A DNA stretch of 64,000 nucleotides from JANLQX01 sp031368215 (GTDB taxonomy: Bacteria; Actinomycetota; Acidimicrobiia; Acidimicrobiales; JANYDT01): assembly GCA_031368215.1 (NCBI GenBank), contig JANLRD010000270.1:1-64000 (forward strand), written 5' to 3'. Position 1 is the first letter of the stretch. Each line of letters begins with the position of its first letter. Position numbers and translations under genes: made by a program. Below the pieces are notes generated by a model that saw only the letters and a list, made by a program, of their open reading frames with translations, searched no databases and was not told the DNA's origin. This document shows positions 16,500 through 24,193 of this stretch, piece after piece.

Positions 16500-17489
16500 A
16501 TGCCTGTCGACGATTCCCGATCCGAGGTCCCGGTCACCGTCATCGGCGGCTATCTCGGCGCCGGCAAGACGACGCTTCTCAACCACATCCTGCGGACGTC
16601 GGCGGATCGGATCGTGGTGCTAGTGAACGACTTCGGTTCGATCAACATCGATACCGAGCTGATCAGCTCGTCCGACGAGGACACCATCACCCTCGCCAAC
16701 GGGTGCATCTGCTGCAGTCTCGTCGACGGCCTCGGCGTGGCCCTCAACGGGGTACGGGCCATGCACCCTCGCCCGGCTCGACTGGTCATCGAGGCCAGCG
16801 GGGTGGCCGATCCCGCATCCATCGCGGCGTACACGCACGACGGAGGGCTGCGCCTCGATGGCGTCGTCACCGTGATCGACGCCGAAACGATACGTGCGCG
16901 TACGAAGGATCGTTACGTCGGCGACACTGTCCTGCGACAGATCGCCGGTGCCGACCTCATCCTCGTCACCAAGACCGACCTGATCGATGATGACACGCTG
17001 GCCGGACTGCGATCCTGGCTCACCGGCATCGCCGGGAACCGTCCCGTGATCGAGGCGGTACACGGCGCGGCGCCCCTTACCATGCTCCTCGGTTCCGGCT
17101 CCTCGGAGGCGCGGGTGCCGGGCCTTGAGTTGGCGGACGCAGGAATGGCCGATGACGTGTTCGAGACGTGGAGCTTCAGGTCAGACCTCGCCCTCGACGG
17201 TGACGCGCTCCGGGACGTCGTGGCGTCGTGGCCGGATGGGATCGTGCGGGTGAAGGGCATCGTCCGTGCAAGGCGCGCCTCGGATGAGCCGGACGCGCGA
17301 GTGGTCGTGCATCGCGTGGGCACCCGCACGACCGTCACCGACGAGGGACTATGGACGTCGGGCCCGTCGCAGCTCGTAGCCATCGCCGTCCGCGGCACGA
17401 TCGACCCGGACGAGCTCGACGCCTCGATGGTGCGAGCGATTGTCTCGGAGAGCGTCAGAGGCTGGCGACGGCCGGACCGAAGGCAGTAG
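16500..17489 (+). CDS. CobW/COG0523 family GTPase (metallochaperone type)
   Basis: 329 aa. P-loop GGYLGAGKT at residues 16-24, the family metal motif CICC at 69-72 (CxCC), the ESG-like EASGVADP segment, and TKTDLID as the base-recognition loop. The C-terminal CobW_C domain starts near residue 220 (WSFRSDLALDGDALRDVV). Family members load Zn, Co or Fe into client proteins; no client gene is obvious nearby. The ATG at 16500 is chosen because homologues start just before the P-loop strand; only a weak GAAGG precedes it. An in-frame upstream start at 16383 would overlap the cupin gene. Confidence 0.9.
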   Translation: MPVDDSRSEVPVTVIGGYLGAGKTTLLNHILRTSADRIVVLVNDFGSINIDTELISSSDEDTITLANGCICCSLVDGLGVALNGVRAMHPRPARLVIEASGVADPASIAAYTHDGGLRLDGVVTVIDAETIRARTKDRYVGDTVLRQIAGADLILVTKTDLIDDDTLAGLRSWLTGIAGNRPVIEAVHGAAPLTMLLGSGSSEARVPGLELADAGMADDVFETWSFRSDLALDGDALRDVVASWPDGIVRVKGIVRARRASDEPDARVVVHRVGTRTTVTDEGLWTSGPSQLVAIAVRGTIDPDELDASMVRAIVSESVRGWRRPDRRQ

Positions 17490-17510
17490 CGGTAACTCGT
17501 CGATCCACTC

Positions 17511-17535
17511 GCGGGGTCGGCATCCCAGACCCCGC
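17511..17535 (+). terminator. hairpin after COG0523 gene
   Basis: GCGGGGTC (17511-17518) pairs with GACCCCGC (17528-17535), 9-nt loop, 22 bases past the stop at 17489. Confidence 0.45.
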
Positions 17536-17582
17536 AATCCCGCATCCCGCAGGCCCCATTTCTTGTCAGGAAAGGGCGGGTT

Positions 17583-17732
17583 TCAGGCCATCTGGGATGT
17601 CGCAGTAGCCACTGTGGGATGCGCGACTGGCTCGTCGAACTGCTGCACCTCGTCGGCGGTCAGTCGGCGCAGTCCGTCTGGAGGACGGTCAGTCCAGCGG
17701 AACGCGGTGTTCGACGGGTGCAGCGAGATCAC
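17583..17732 (-). CDS. possible 49-aa protein coupled to upstream cupin-like gene
   Basis: A 49-codon frame starting GTG at 17732, which overlaps the TGA of the upstream gene in a GTGA junction. It reads RLTADEVQQFDEP in the middle and has mostly G/C third positions, as in neighbouring genes. No family is recognisable; it could be a real small protein or a chance open frame. The 4-nt coupling is the main argument for it. Confidence 0.35.
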   Translation of the reverse strand: MISLHPSNTAFRWTDRPPDGLRRLTADEVQQFDEPVAHPTVATATSQMA

Positions 17733-18190
17733 GCGGCGAGGTCCTTGGGTTTGTCGGCGAGGTAGATCTTGTGGTCGACGAAGGTGGCGTCGACGTAGAA
17801 CCCCCAGCCACGGCCGTGGGGTTTGCCGGCCCAGAACAGGGTCCACACGGGACGTCCGTCGCGCAGGGCTTCGATGCGGTGAACGTCGTCGCCGGCGATA
17901 CGGTTCAAACGCCCGGGCCGGAGTTCACGGGTCGATTCTCCGTGGATGCCCCGTCGTTCGGTGTACCCGCCCTTGAGGATCAGGCTGACCGACTGAGAGA
18001 ACGGATGGTTGTGCGGGTCGGGGTCGCCGTCAGGCAGCTGGATGGCGTGGAGAAAGATCGACCCGAGCGGCGTGTCGAACCGCCACCGCTTCAGGTAGGT
18101 GCGCTCCGGGTGCGAATGGTCGGGGATGAACTGGCGGCGGGCGAACGACCAACGCCATTCGCCATCGACCTGGTTGGGACGTCGTGCCAC
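17729..18190 (-). CDS. cupin-like hypothetical protein, 153 aa
   Basis: 153 aa with a likely RmlC/cupin beta-barrel: YLKRWRFDTPLGSIFLHAIQ, then DPDPHNHPFSQSVSLILKGGYTE, where the HNH cluster is the probable metal site, then DDVHRIEAL for the second barrel motif. Its enzymatic role is unknown. The GTG at 18190 follows TACGAT by 6 nt; the upstream in-frame ATG at 18223 would place that hexamer inside the coding region. Downstream a possible small gene overlaps its stop. Confidence 0.75.
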   Translation of the reverse strand: MARRPNQVDGEWRWSFARRQFIPDHSHPERTYLKRWRFDTPLGSIFLHAIQLPDGDPDPHNHPFSQSVSLILKGGYTERRGIHGESTRELRPGRLNRIAGDDVHRIEALRDGRPVWTLFWAGKPHGRGWGFYVDATFVDHKIYLADKPKDLAA

Positions 18191-18196
18191 CCCGCG

Positions 18197-18202
18197 ATCG
18201 TA
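18197..18202 (-). promoter_or_regulatory. -10 hexamer TACGAT of cupin-like gene
   Basis: TACGAT (minus strand), 6 nt before the GTG at 18190. Confidence 0.35.
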
Positions 18203-18232
18203 TCGGCCGCGCGCCGTCGCCACCCAGGTATG

Positions 18233-18667
18233 TCAGCCGGCGACATCGACCTTGGCGATGATCCGCGTGGGCGTGACGCGCACGACCATTTCCGGTGGCA
18301 CAGCGTTGCGCTTCCCGTAGGCCTCGGCGTTCTCCTCGCCCATGTAGCGACCCCCGATCCGCGTCCCCCAGTACAGCAGTTCAGTCGTATCGGTCGACGT
18401 GCTGGCGGTTCCGGCGATGGTGACGAAGCTGAACGGGGGCCGCTCGTCGTCCCAGCACAGGCTCACCCGCGGGTCGCGCAGGATGGCCTTGCCCTTGATC
18501 GTGTCGGCCGACGTCATGAAGATGATGTCGTCGCCGTCGATGTCGACCCACACGGGAGCGACATGAGCACTGCCGTCCTTGCGGACGATCGCCAGCTTGG
18601 CGGTCCTCGCCGGAAGCGCAGTGACGAACTCCTTCCACCAGCCGTCGGGTGCGCTTTCGTAGCCCAT
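18233..18667 (-). CDS. PPOX-class F420-dependent oxidoreductase
   Basis: 144 aa split-barrel protein. Motifs KLAIVRKDGSAHVAPVWVDIDGDDIIFMTS, KGKAILRDPRVSLCWDDERPPF and FVTIAGTAS follow the TIGR03618 F420-dependent PPOX pattern, so F420H2 is the probable cofactor. The substrate is unknown. The ATG at 18667 has GAGGAGA upstream. About 70 bases spanning its leader, ribosome site and first codons are closely similar to the same region of the EamA gene at 19692 (both proteins begin M-x-YESA). Confidence 0.88.
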   Translation of the reverse strand: MGYESAPDGWWKEFVTALPARTAKLAIVRKDGSAHVAPVWVDIDGDDIIFMTSADTIKGKAILRDPRVSLCWDDERPPFSFVTIAGTASTSTDTTELLYWGTRIGGRYMGEENAEAYGKRNAVPPEMVVRVTPTRIIAKVDVAG

Positions 18668-18724
18668 GTCGCCATCTCCTCGCTCGAAACACCGACGATC
18701 GGTGCCCCTCGAACTCTGTCACGG
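18657..18724 (-). repeat. duplicated gene leader, copy A
   Basis: The leader plus first codons of the PPOX gene. Shared blocks with copy B (19680-19748) include TTTCGAGCGAGGA, CCGTCGGTG-like sequence and GAGAGTTCG-like sequence, in the same order and spacing within a base or two. Confidence 0.55.
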
Positions 18725-18735
18725 CCGGGCCTTCT

Positions 18736-19692
18736 TTATGGGCGGTTGTTCCCGAACTGCACGAGCGCGACGCCGCAAATGGCGATGATGCCGCCAACGA
18801 GGACACTCCACGACAGTCGTTCGTGGAGCAGGAGGGCTCCGAAGCAGACGCCGAGCACCGTGGACAGATAGGCCACGGCACTGGCCTGCATCCCTGTCCC
18901 GCGCGAGACGAGTTCGGAGAAGCACACGAACGACAATGCGAGCCCGAACAACGATAAGTACACGAACGAAACTATGAAGGTCTTCGGAAAGCTCATAGTG
19001 GAACGGTCGTCGGGGATGGCGATAACAGCGACCAGAGCACACGAGATCAAGAGCTGCATCGCCACGGCCATCAATCGGTCTACGCCTGGCAGCGGGAATC
19101 GTTTGTACATGACTGATCCGATTGCAGAGGTGACTGCAGCGAGCACGCCGTAGAGAATTCCGATTCCGCGAACCTGGCCTTCGATCGCGCGCCAGGCAAC
19201 GATCACCGCCCCGAGCATTCCGATACCGAGCCCGAGGGCGATGCGCGATGTGACGCGCTCTCCGAGCACGACTGTCGCCATCACCGCCACGAACAGCGGC
19301 ATGGTGTTCGACAGGATTGACACCAGCCCGGCCGGGATGTTCCGGGCGGCGAGGAACAGAAAGACCGTCGAGAGTCCGGTCATCGGGACGGCAATTGCGG
19401 CGATCTGAAACCATTGCGAGCGGGTTGTGGGCCATGCAGCTCCTCGCCGTCGGGCGAGCATGGTCAGGACGAGTCCGCCGATCAACGCGCGCGCCGCAGC
19501 AACCGTGATGGGTGGAACGGTCCGGCCGGCGACCCGCATGGCGACGGTGTTCAGCGCCCAGAACGATGCCACGGCCACGAAAAGCACAGCCGTCGGGACG
19601 AGTGCGAGTGCACTCGGGCGGGGTGCGACGATCAGCTTCGCGCCGGGAACTTCGTCACGAACGCCGTCCACCTGTGCACTTTCGTAGGTCAT
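18736..19692 (-). CDS. EamA/DMT-family transporter
   Basis: 318 aa with about ten hydrophobic segments and two EamA repeats (first about 35-165, second about 175-315); IPAGLVSILSNTMPLFVAVMA and LSTVLGVCFGALLLHERLSW are typical repeat ends. It is a probable metabolite exporter of the cytoplasmic membrane; substrate unknown. The ATG at 19692 has GAGGAAG upstream. The first residues (MTYESA) and leader resemble those of the PPOX gene downstream, as if the promoter and 5' codons were duplicated. It is divergent from the CoA-transferase gene. Confidence 0.88.
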   Translation of the reverse strand: MTYESAQVDGVRDEVPGAKLIVAPRPSALALVPTAVLFVAVASFWALNTVAMRVAGRTVPPITVAAARALIGGLVLTMLARRRGAAWPTTRSQWFQIAAIAVPMTGLSTVFLFLAARNIPAGLVSILSNTMPLFVAVMATVVLGERVTSRIALGLGIGMLGAVIVAWRAIEGQVRGIGILYGVLAAVTSAIGSVMYKRFPLPGVDRLMAVAMQLLISCALVAVIAIPDDRSTMSFPKTFIVSFVYLSLFGLALSFVCFSELVSRGTGMQASAVAYLSTVLGVCFGALLLHERLSWSVLVGGIIAICGVALVQFGNNRP

Positions 19693-19748
19693 GCGCTCTT
19701 CCTCGCTCGAAATCACCGACGGACGGCGACCCGAACTCTCCCACGGCG
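19680..19748 (-). repeat. duplicated gene leader, copy B
   Basis: Leader plus first codons of the EamA gene, similar to copy A at 18657-18724. Confidence 0.55.
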
Positions 19749-19794
19749 AAGCGGTCGTCGACGACCCGGCGGTGGCTGAGCGAGAATCGAAGCG

Positions 19795-21084
19795 ATGGCA
19801 CCCACCGCCCCCCACCCCGTCGATCCGACCTCGCCCGATGCCGTCCTCCAGTACATAGGAAAGGGCACCGACCTCATCGTGCCGATCGCCAACGGCGAGC
19901 CGGTCTCCGTGCTCGACGCGATCGAGGCCGCGGCCGATTCCCTCGACGGCGTGAAGGTGCATCAGATGCACGCGCTCCATGACCGTCCGAGCCTGCACGG
20001 TGCCTACGGCGACAGGCTCCGCCACATCTCCTACTTCCTGTCGCACATCACCCGGCCGTGCTTTCTCGCCGGGGAGATCGATCTCGTGCCGAACAACTTC
20101 AGTGAGGTCCCCGACCTCATGAAGCTCCGCTCGAAGGATCCGATCGTGATCGCTGCAGCGTCGATGCCGGATCGGCACGGGTACTTCTCGCTCGGGACGT
20201 CGGCCGACTACGTGTCGAGCTTCATCGGTCGATCACCCTTCTTCCTCGAAGCGAACCCGCAGATGCCGCGCACCTTCGGACGCAACCAGCTCCACGTCAG
20301 CCAGATCCTCGGATGGTGCGTGCGTGACGCGCCACTGGTCGAGGTGCAGCCCCTCGTCCCCAATGCCGTCGAGCAGAGCATCGCTGCCTACGTCGCCGAG
20401 CGGGTAGGCGACGGTGCAGTGATCCAGGCCGGCATCGGCTCGATCCCCAACTCGGTGTTGGCCCTGCTGCAGGACCGGAACAACCTCGGCATCCACACCG
20501 AGTTGATCTCCGACGGCTTCGTCGATCTGATCGAGTGCGGCGCTGCCACGGGCTCGAACAAGCGCAACAACCGGACCAAAGCAGTGGGCGCCTTCGCGCT
20601 CGGCACGCGTCGGCTCTACGACTTCATCGCCGACAATCCGGCGGTGGAGCTCTGGCCGGTGCGCTACGTGAACAGTCCGCCGATCGTCGCCACCGAGCCG
20701 AAGTTCGTGTCGATCAACGCGACCATCGAGGTCGATCTGCTCGGTCAGTGCGCGTCCGAGACAATCGGCGGCAGGTACTGGTCGTCGTCGGGCGGTCAGG
20801 CCGACTTCGCCCGGGGTGCGATGTACTCCGACGGCGGGCAGGGCTTCATCGTCCTCACCTCGACGGTCAAGGACGGCATCGTCAGCCGCATCGTGCCCCA
20901 ACTCGGCCAAGGGCAGGTCGTCACCACATTGAAGAACACCGTCGACAAGGTGGCCACCGAATTCGGCATCGCCGAGCTCCGCGGTCGCACGATCCGCGAG
21001 CGCGCCAATGCACTCATTGGTATCGCCCACCCCGACCATCGCGACCGCCTCCGCCACGACGCCGCTGCGCTCGGATTCGTGTAG
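19795..21084 (+). CDS. acetyl-CoA hydrolase/transferase family (4-hydroxybutyrate CoA-transferase-like)
   Basis: 429 aa, two alpha/beta CoA-transferase domains. GIHTELISDGFVDL near residue 236 holds the Glu expected to form the CoA thioester intermediate, and GGQADFARGAMYSDGGQGFIVL is the family's second-domain signature. The enzyme would move CoA between short-chain acids in the cytoplasm. Start ATG 19795; a GAGAAT hexamer 7 nt upstream resembles the leaderless pattern. The partner acid is unknown and there is no fermentation operon around it. Confidence 0.9.
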   Translation: MAPTAPHPVDPTSPDAVLQYIGKGTDLIVPIANGEPVSVLDAIEAAADSLDGVKVHQMHALHDRPSLHGAYGDRLRHISYFLSHITRPCFLAGEIDLVPNNFSEVPDLMKLRSKDPIVIAAASMPDRHGYFSLGTSADYVSSFIGRSPFFLEANPQMPRTFGRNQLHVSQILGWCVRDAPLVEVQPLVPNAVEQSIAAYVAERVGDGAVIQAGIGSIPNSVLALLQDRNNLGIHTELISDGFVDLIECGAATGSNKRNNRTKAVGAFALGTRRLYDFIADNPAVELWPVRYVNSPPIVATEPKFVSINATIEVDLLGQCASETIGGRYWSSSGGQADFARGAMYSDGGQGFIVLTSTVKDGIVSRIVPQLGQGQVVTTLKNTVDKVATEFGIAELRGRTIRERANALIGIAHPDHRDRLRHDAAALGFV

Positions 21085-21117
21085 CGGGCCTGCTCGGACA
21101 ACGGCTCGCCTCCGTCG

Positions 21118-21783
21118 CTATTCAGCGACCAAGACGCGCTCGACCTGGACGCGCTCGGTGGAGCGGCGTGCCCACACTGCGTAGAGGGGATCGGTACGGG
21201 CACCGGGGTTGCGCCGTTCGACGACGGGGTCGGTGTAGCCGCCGACCACACGGAAGTAGGTGGCCACGATGTGGCAGCGGCCGGCGTCGTCGGTCGAGAG
21301 CCAACCGCGTATCGCCTTGGTCGGGAAGCACCGGTTCGAGAACGTGCACACGAACACGCCACCGGGACGAAGCACTCTCGCCACTTCGGAGAAGACGTCG
21401 AGCGGTTTGGTCAGGTAGTCGACGGAGACGCAGCACGTGACGGCGTCGAACGATTCGTCCTCGAACGGGAGCACCGGCTCGACGTTGAGGTCCCGGACCA
21501 CCCACGACGACGCCATCTCGTTCGCCGCGAGTTCCTTGGCGTTCATCCCCATCGCCACGAGGCGGGCCGGAGCGGTGCGGAAATGCGAAACCCACGACGA
21601 ACAGATGTCGAGCACCTCGCCGGTCAACTCGAGGTCGTCATAGAGCGCGCCAACCGCAGCGATCGCACCGTCGCCGATGTGGGTCACCAGTCGATCGAAG
21701 GCATAGAACCGGTCGTCCGGGGATTCGTCGGACCGGCCGAAGAAGCCCGGCGGGAACAGATCGGATGCGCGCACGTCTGCCAC
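21118..21783 (-). CDS. class I SAM-dependent methyltransferase (type 11)
   Basis: 221 aa. The SAM-binding strand is the variant VLDICSSWVSHF rather than DxGxGxG, followed by LPFEDESFDAVTCCVSVDYL and VLRPGGVFVCTFSNRCFP. This variant is seen in a set of type-11-like methyltransferases of unknown acceptor. Several starts are possible; GTG 21783 fits a TACCCT-N7 leaderless promoter, the next GTG (21774) less well. Divergent from vapB. Confidence 0.85.
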   Translation of the reverse strand: MADVRASDLFPPGFFGRSDESPDDRFYAFDRLVTHIGDGAIAAVGALYDDLELTGEVLDICSSWVSHFRTAPARLVAMGMNAKELAANEMASSWVVRDLNVEPVLPFEDESFDAVTCCVSVDYLTKPLDVFSEVARVLRPGGVFVCTFSNRCFPTKAIRGWLSTDDAGRCHIVATYFRVVGGYTDPVVERRNPGARTDPLYAVWARRSTERVQVERVLVAE

Positions 21784-21790
21784 CCGGGAA

Positions 21791-21796
21791 AGGGTA
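21791..21796 (-). promoter_or_regulatory. -10 hexamer TACCCT of methyltransferase gene
   Basis: TACCCT (minus strand), 7 nt before the GTG at 21783. Confidence 0.4.
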
Positions 21797-21856
21797 GGGC
21801 ACGGTTGTCTGAAAGCGTGAGCGGCGTCGCTCAGTACATCGGTCTTTGGTTGAGAG

Positions 21857-21875
21857 TGCATGTATAATGCATGCA
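21857..21875. promoter_or_regulatory. vapBC promoter and probable autoregulatory operator
   Basis: A consensus TATAAT (21863-21868) lies 6 nt before the vapB ATG and is enclosed by a perfect inverted repeat TGCATG-N7-CATGCA. VapB-VapC complexes usually repress their own promoter through such palindromes. Confidence 0.6.
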
Positions 21876-22105
21876 TGCCAAACGTTCAGATTCGCGAAGT
21901 CCCCGACGAGATCCATGAAGCGCTCGTTCACCGTGCTGAACGGGCCGGCCAGTCCCTCCAGCAGTACCTTTCCGCCCAATTGGCAGCCATCGTCGCAACC
22001 CCGACGATCGATGAGATGATCGCTCGAATCGAGCGTCGCCCGAAAGGTCGCCTGACCCGAGCAAGTGCAATCGCCGCACTCCAGGACGAGCGTGCTCGTC
22101 GTTGA
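21875..22105 (+). CDS. vapB: VapB-type antitoxin (ribbon-helix-helix)
   Basis: 76 aa. The N-terminus PNVQIREVPDEIHEALVHRAERAGQS is a ribbon-helix-helix DNA-binding motif (FitA/VapB type), followed by a toxin-binding tail. I choose ATG 21875, leaderless behind TATAAT, over the in-frame ATG at 21860 that lies upstream of the -10. The last 14 bases overlap vapC. It neutralises the PIN toxin and represses the operon. Confidence 0.9.
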   Translation: MPNVQIREVPDEIHEALVHRAERAGQSLQQYLSAQLAAIVATPTIDEMIARIERRPKGRLTRASAIAALQDERARR

Positions 22106-22481
22106 TGCCTCCGTCGTGGCCCCGGCGGTCGCGGACCGTGGGCCCGATGGTGACCTTTGCCGGGAACGGCTCGCCGGTGAAGTGCTCGCGGCGCCGGACC
22201 TCCTCCGGATCGAGGTGCTCTCGGTCATCCGTCGCCATCTCAACTCCGGCGAACTCTCGACACGGCAAGCATCGAACGCAATTGCTGACCTTCTGAGTCT
22301 GCCGATCGTGGTGTATCCGACTGCGCCGTTGCTCAAGCGGTGTTGGGAGCTCCGAGGGAACCTGACGGCCTACGACGCGTGCTACGTCTCGCTCGCCGAG
22401 GCCATCGATGCCACCGTGGTCACGGCAGACGCACGCCTCGCCAGAGCGCCCGGTAGTCGTTGCCGTTTCGACGTGATCTGA
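22092..22481 (+). CDS. vapC: VapC toxin, PIN-domain ribonuclease
   Basis: 129 aa PIN domain. Acidic residues expected at the Mg site are present: Asp in LVVDASVV near residue 5, Glu in LLRIEVLSV, Asp in TAYDACYVSLAE and Asp in VVTADARLA. VapC toxins cleave tRNA or rRNA when free of antitoxin. GTG 22092 has GGACGAG just upstream within vapB and overlaps it by 14 bases, a normal arrangement. The gene looks intact. Confidence 0.92.
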   Translation: MLVVDASVVAPAVADRGPDGDLCRERLAGEVLAAPDLLRIEVLSVIRRHLNSGELSTRQASNAIADLLSLPIVVYPTAPLLKRCWELRGNLTAYDACYVSLAEAIDATVVTADARLARAPGSRCRFDVI

Positions 22482-22542
22482 TCCGGTTCGGGTGGAACCG
22501 GCGGCACGAATGGGTCGGCCAGTCCTTGGAACGCTGACAAGG

Positions 22543-24054
22543 TCAATCGAAGTAGTGGGCGCGGAGTTGATGTTTCTTGAGCTTGCCGCTCGCCTCGCGC
22601 GGCAGCTTGTCCATGACGTCGATGGACTTCGGCACCTTGAACGACGCTAGCTGGGCCCGCGCGTAGGCAATGAGCTCGTGCACATCGAGTTCTGCGCCCT
22701 CGACCGCTTCAACGACCGCCTTCACCTCCTGGCCGAACTCGGGGTGGGGAACTCCGAACACAGCGACGTCGGCGATGTCGGGGTGCTGGCTCAGCACCGC
22801 CTCGATTTCGGCCGGGTAGATGTTGGTTCCGCCGGAGATGATCAGGTCGACGCGACGATCGGCCAAGAACAGGTAGCCGTCCTCGTCGAGCCAGCCGAGA
22901 TCGCCCACGGTGAAGCGCCCGTCGGGACGGACCATCGCTGCGGTCTTCGCCGGGTCGCCGAAGTAGGACGGTGTGCCGTCGACCCGTTTGGCGTAAATCG
23001 TGCCGATCTGCCCGGGCGGGAGGTCGTTGCCGTCCTCATCGAGCACAGATAGCTCGAGCACGTCGGTGGCGTGTCCGACCGTGCCGGGTTTGGCCAGCCA
23101 TTCCTCGGACGTGGAGATCACCGGCCCCACACCCTCGGACGATCCGTAGAGCTCGACGATGACCGGGCCGAACCATTCGATCATGGCTCGCTTGGCCCAC
23201 TCGGGACACGGCGCCGCGGTGTGCAGCACCCACCGCAGTGACGACACGTCGTAGCGGTTGCCGATGACCGGATCGAGCTTGAGCAGGCGGATGAACTGGG
23301 TCGGCACCATCGGGGTGCCGACGACGCGGTGTTCCTCGATGAGCGCCAACGTCTGCTCAGGATCCGATCGTTCGACGATGAGCATCGGGTTGCCGCGTGC
23401 CATCGCCGACATGAGCACGCCGCCACCGAGCGCGTGGTAGATCGGGGTGGACAGCATCATCTGGGCGCGCTCGGGCATGTGGACCAACGTGCCCCAACGC
23501 GAAGCGGCGGCGGCGATGTGGCTTGCGCTCACGGCCGCCCCGGCCCGTACGACGCCCTTCGATCGACCGGTGGTGCCGCCGGTGTACTGCAGTGGCGCGC
23601 CCATGTTGCATTCCACCGGCGGTGTGGCGGTCTGGGCGGCGAGCCAGCGTTCGTACTCTTCGCCGAACACCATGACCCGCGTGATTCCGGCAGCGCGGGC
23701 TGCCTGGCGACCCACGGCTTCCAGATCCGGTGCGACGATCAGCAACTTGGAGCCCGAGTCGATGAGCAACTCGGTGAGCTCCCCGGCGATGAGGTGCCAG
23801 TTGAGCGGCACGTAACGGCAGCCGGCCCGTGCGCTTCCCAGAGCCGCTTCGGCCCATTCGAGGCGGTTGCGCGCGAGGATCCCCCAGGCATCGCCCTCGT
23901 GGAGATGCTCGTGTCGAAGACCGTGGGCGACGCGGCGGGCGCGCTCTTCGAGTTCCGACCAGGTGAGGACGCGGCCGTCGGCACGCACGGCTTCACCGAG
24001 GGGATGGTCCGCTGTTGCCGGTAGGACGTTCAGGGTCTGGAGCTTGGTGGCCAC
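22543..24054 (-). CDS. AMP-dependent acyl-CoA synthetase/ligase
   Basis: 503 aa ANL-superfamily enzyme. LQYTGGTTGRSKGVV is the phosphate-binding loop, YGSSEGVG the adenine/acyl motif, GWLDEDGYLFLADRRVDLIISGGTNIYPAEIE the hinge, and PREASGKLKKHQL holds the catalytic Lys near the C-terminus. It activates a carboxylic acid to its CoA thioester with ATP. The sequence flavour is FadD/bile-acid-CoA-ligase-like; the substrate is not predictable. The ATG at 24054 lies 139 bases from the divergent LLM gene. Confidence 0.92.
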   Translation of the reverse strand: MATKLQTLNVLPATADHPLGEAVRADGRVLTWSELEERARRVAHGLRHEHLHEGDAWGILARNRLEWAEAALGSARAGCRYVPLNWHLIAGELTELLIDSGSKLLIVAPDLEAVGRQAARAAGITRVMVFGEEYERWLAAQTATPPVECNMGAPLQYTGGTTGRSKGVVRAGAAVSASHIAAAASRWGTLVHMPERAQMMLSTPIYHALGGGVLMSAMARGNPMLIVERSDPEQTLALIEEHRVVGTPMVPTQFIRLLKLDPVIGNRYDVSSLRWVLHTAAPCPEWAKRAMIEWFGPVIVELYGSSEGVGPVISTSEEWLAKPGTVGHATDVLELSVLDEDGNDLPPGQIGTIYAKRVDGTPSYFGDPAKTAAMVRPDGRFTVGDLGWLDEDGYLFLADRRVDLIISGGTNIYPAEIEAVLSQHPDIADVAVFGVPHPEFGQEVKAVVEAVEGAELDVHELIAYARAQLASFKVPKSIDVMDKLPREASGKLKKHQLRAHYFD

Positions 24055-24179
24055 GTCGGCGTTCCGTTCTCTCGAAGGCGAGCGGCTGGCTTTCCACGAC
24101 CCTCGCAGAACCGTCCGCTCTTGGCAAACGGGCGCAGCTCGGTGGGGCGCAGCAAGTGTCCGGCTCGCACGTCGTCTCG

Positions 24180-24185
24180 TAGGCT
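24180..24185 (+). promoter_or_regulatory. -10 hexamer TAGGCT of SsuD-like gene
   Basis: TAGGCT, 8 nt before the GTG at 24194; no ribosome site. Confidence 0.45.
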
Positions 24186-24193
24186 CGCCGACC

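Noticed and set aside
23867..24193. N-terminal extension of the SsuD-like gene
   Set aside because: It overlaps the divergent acyl-CoA synthetase and lacks family similarity; GTG 24194 has a good promoter.
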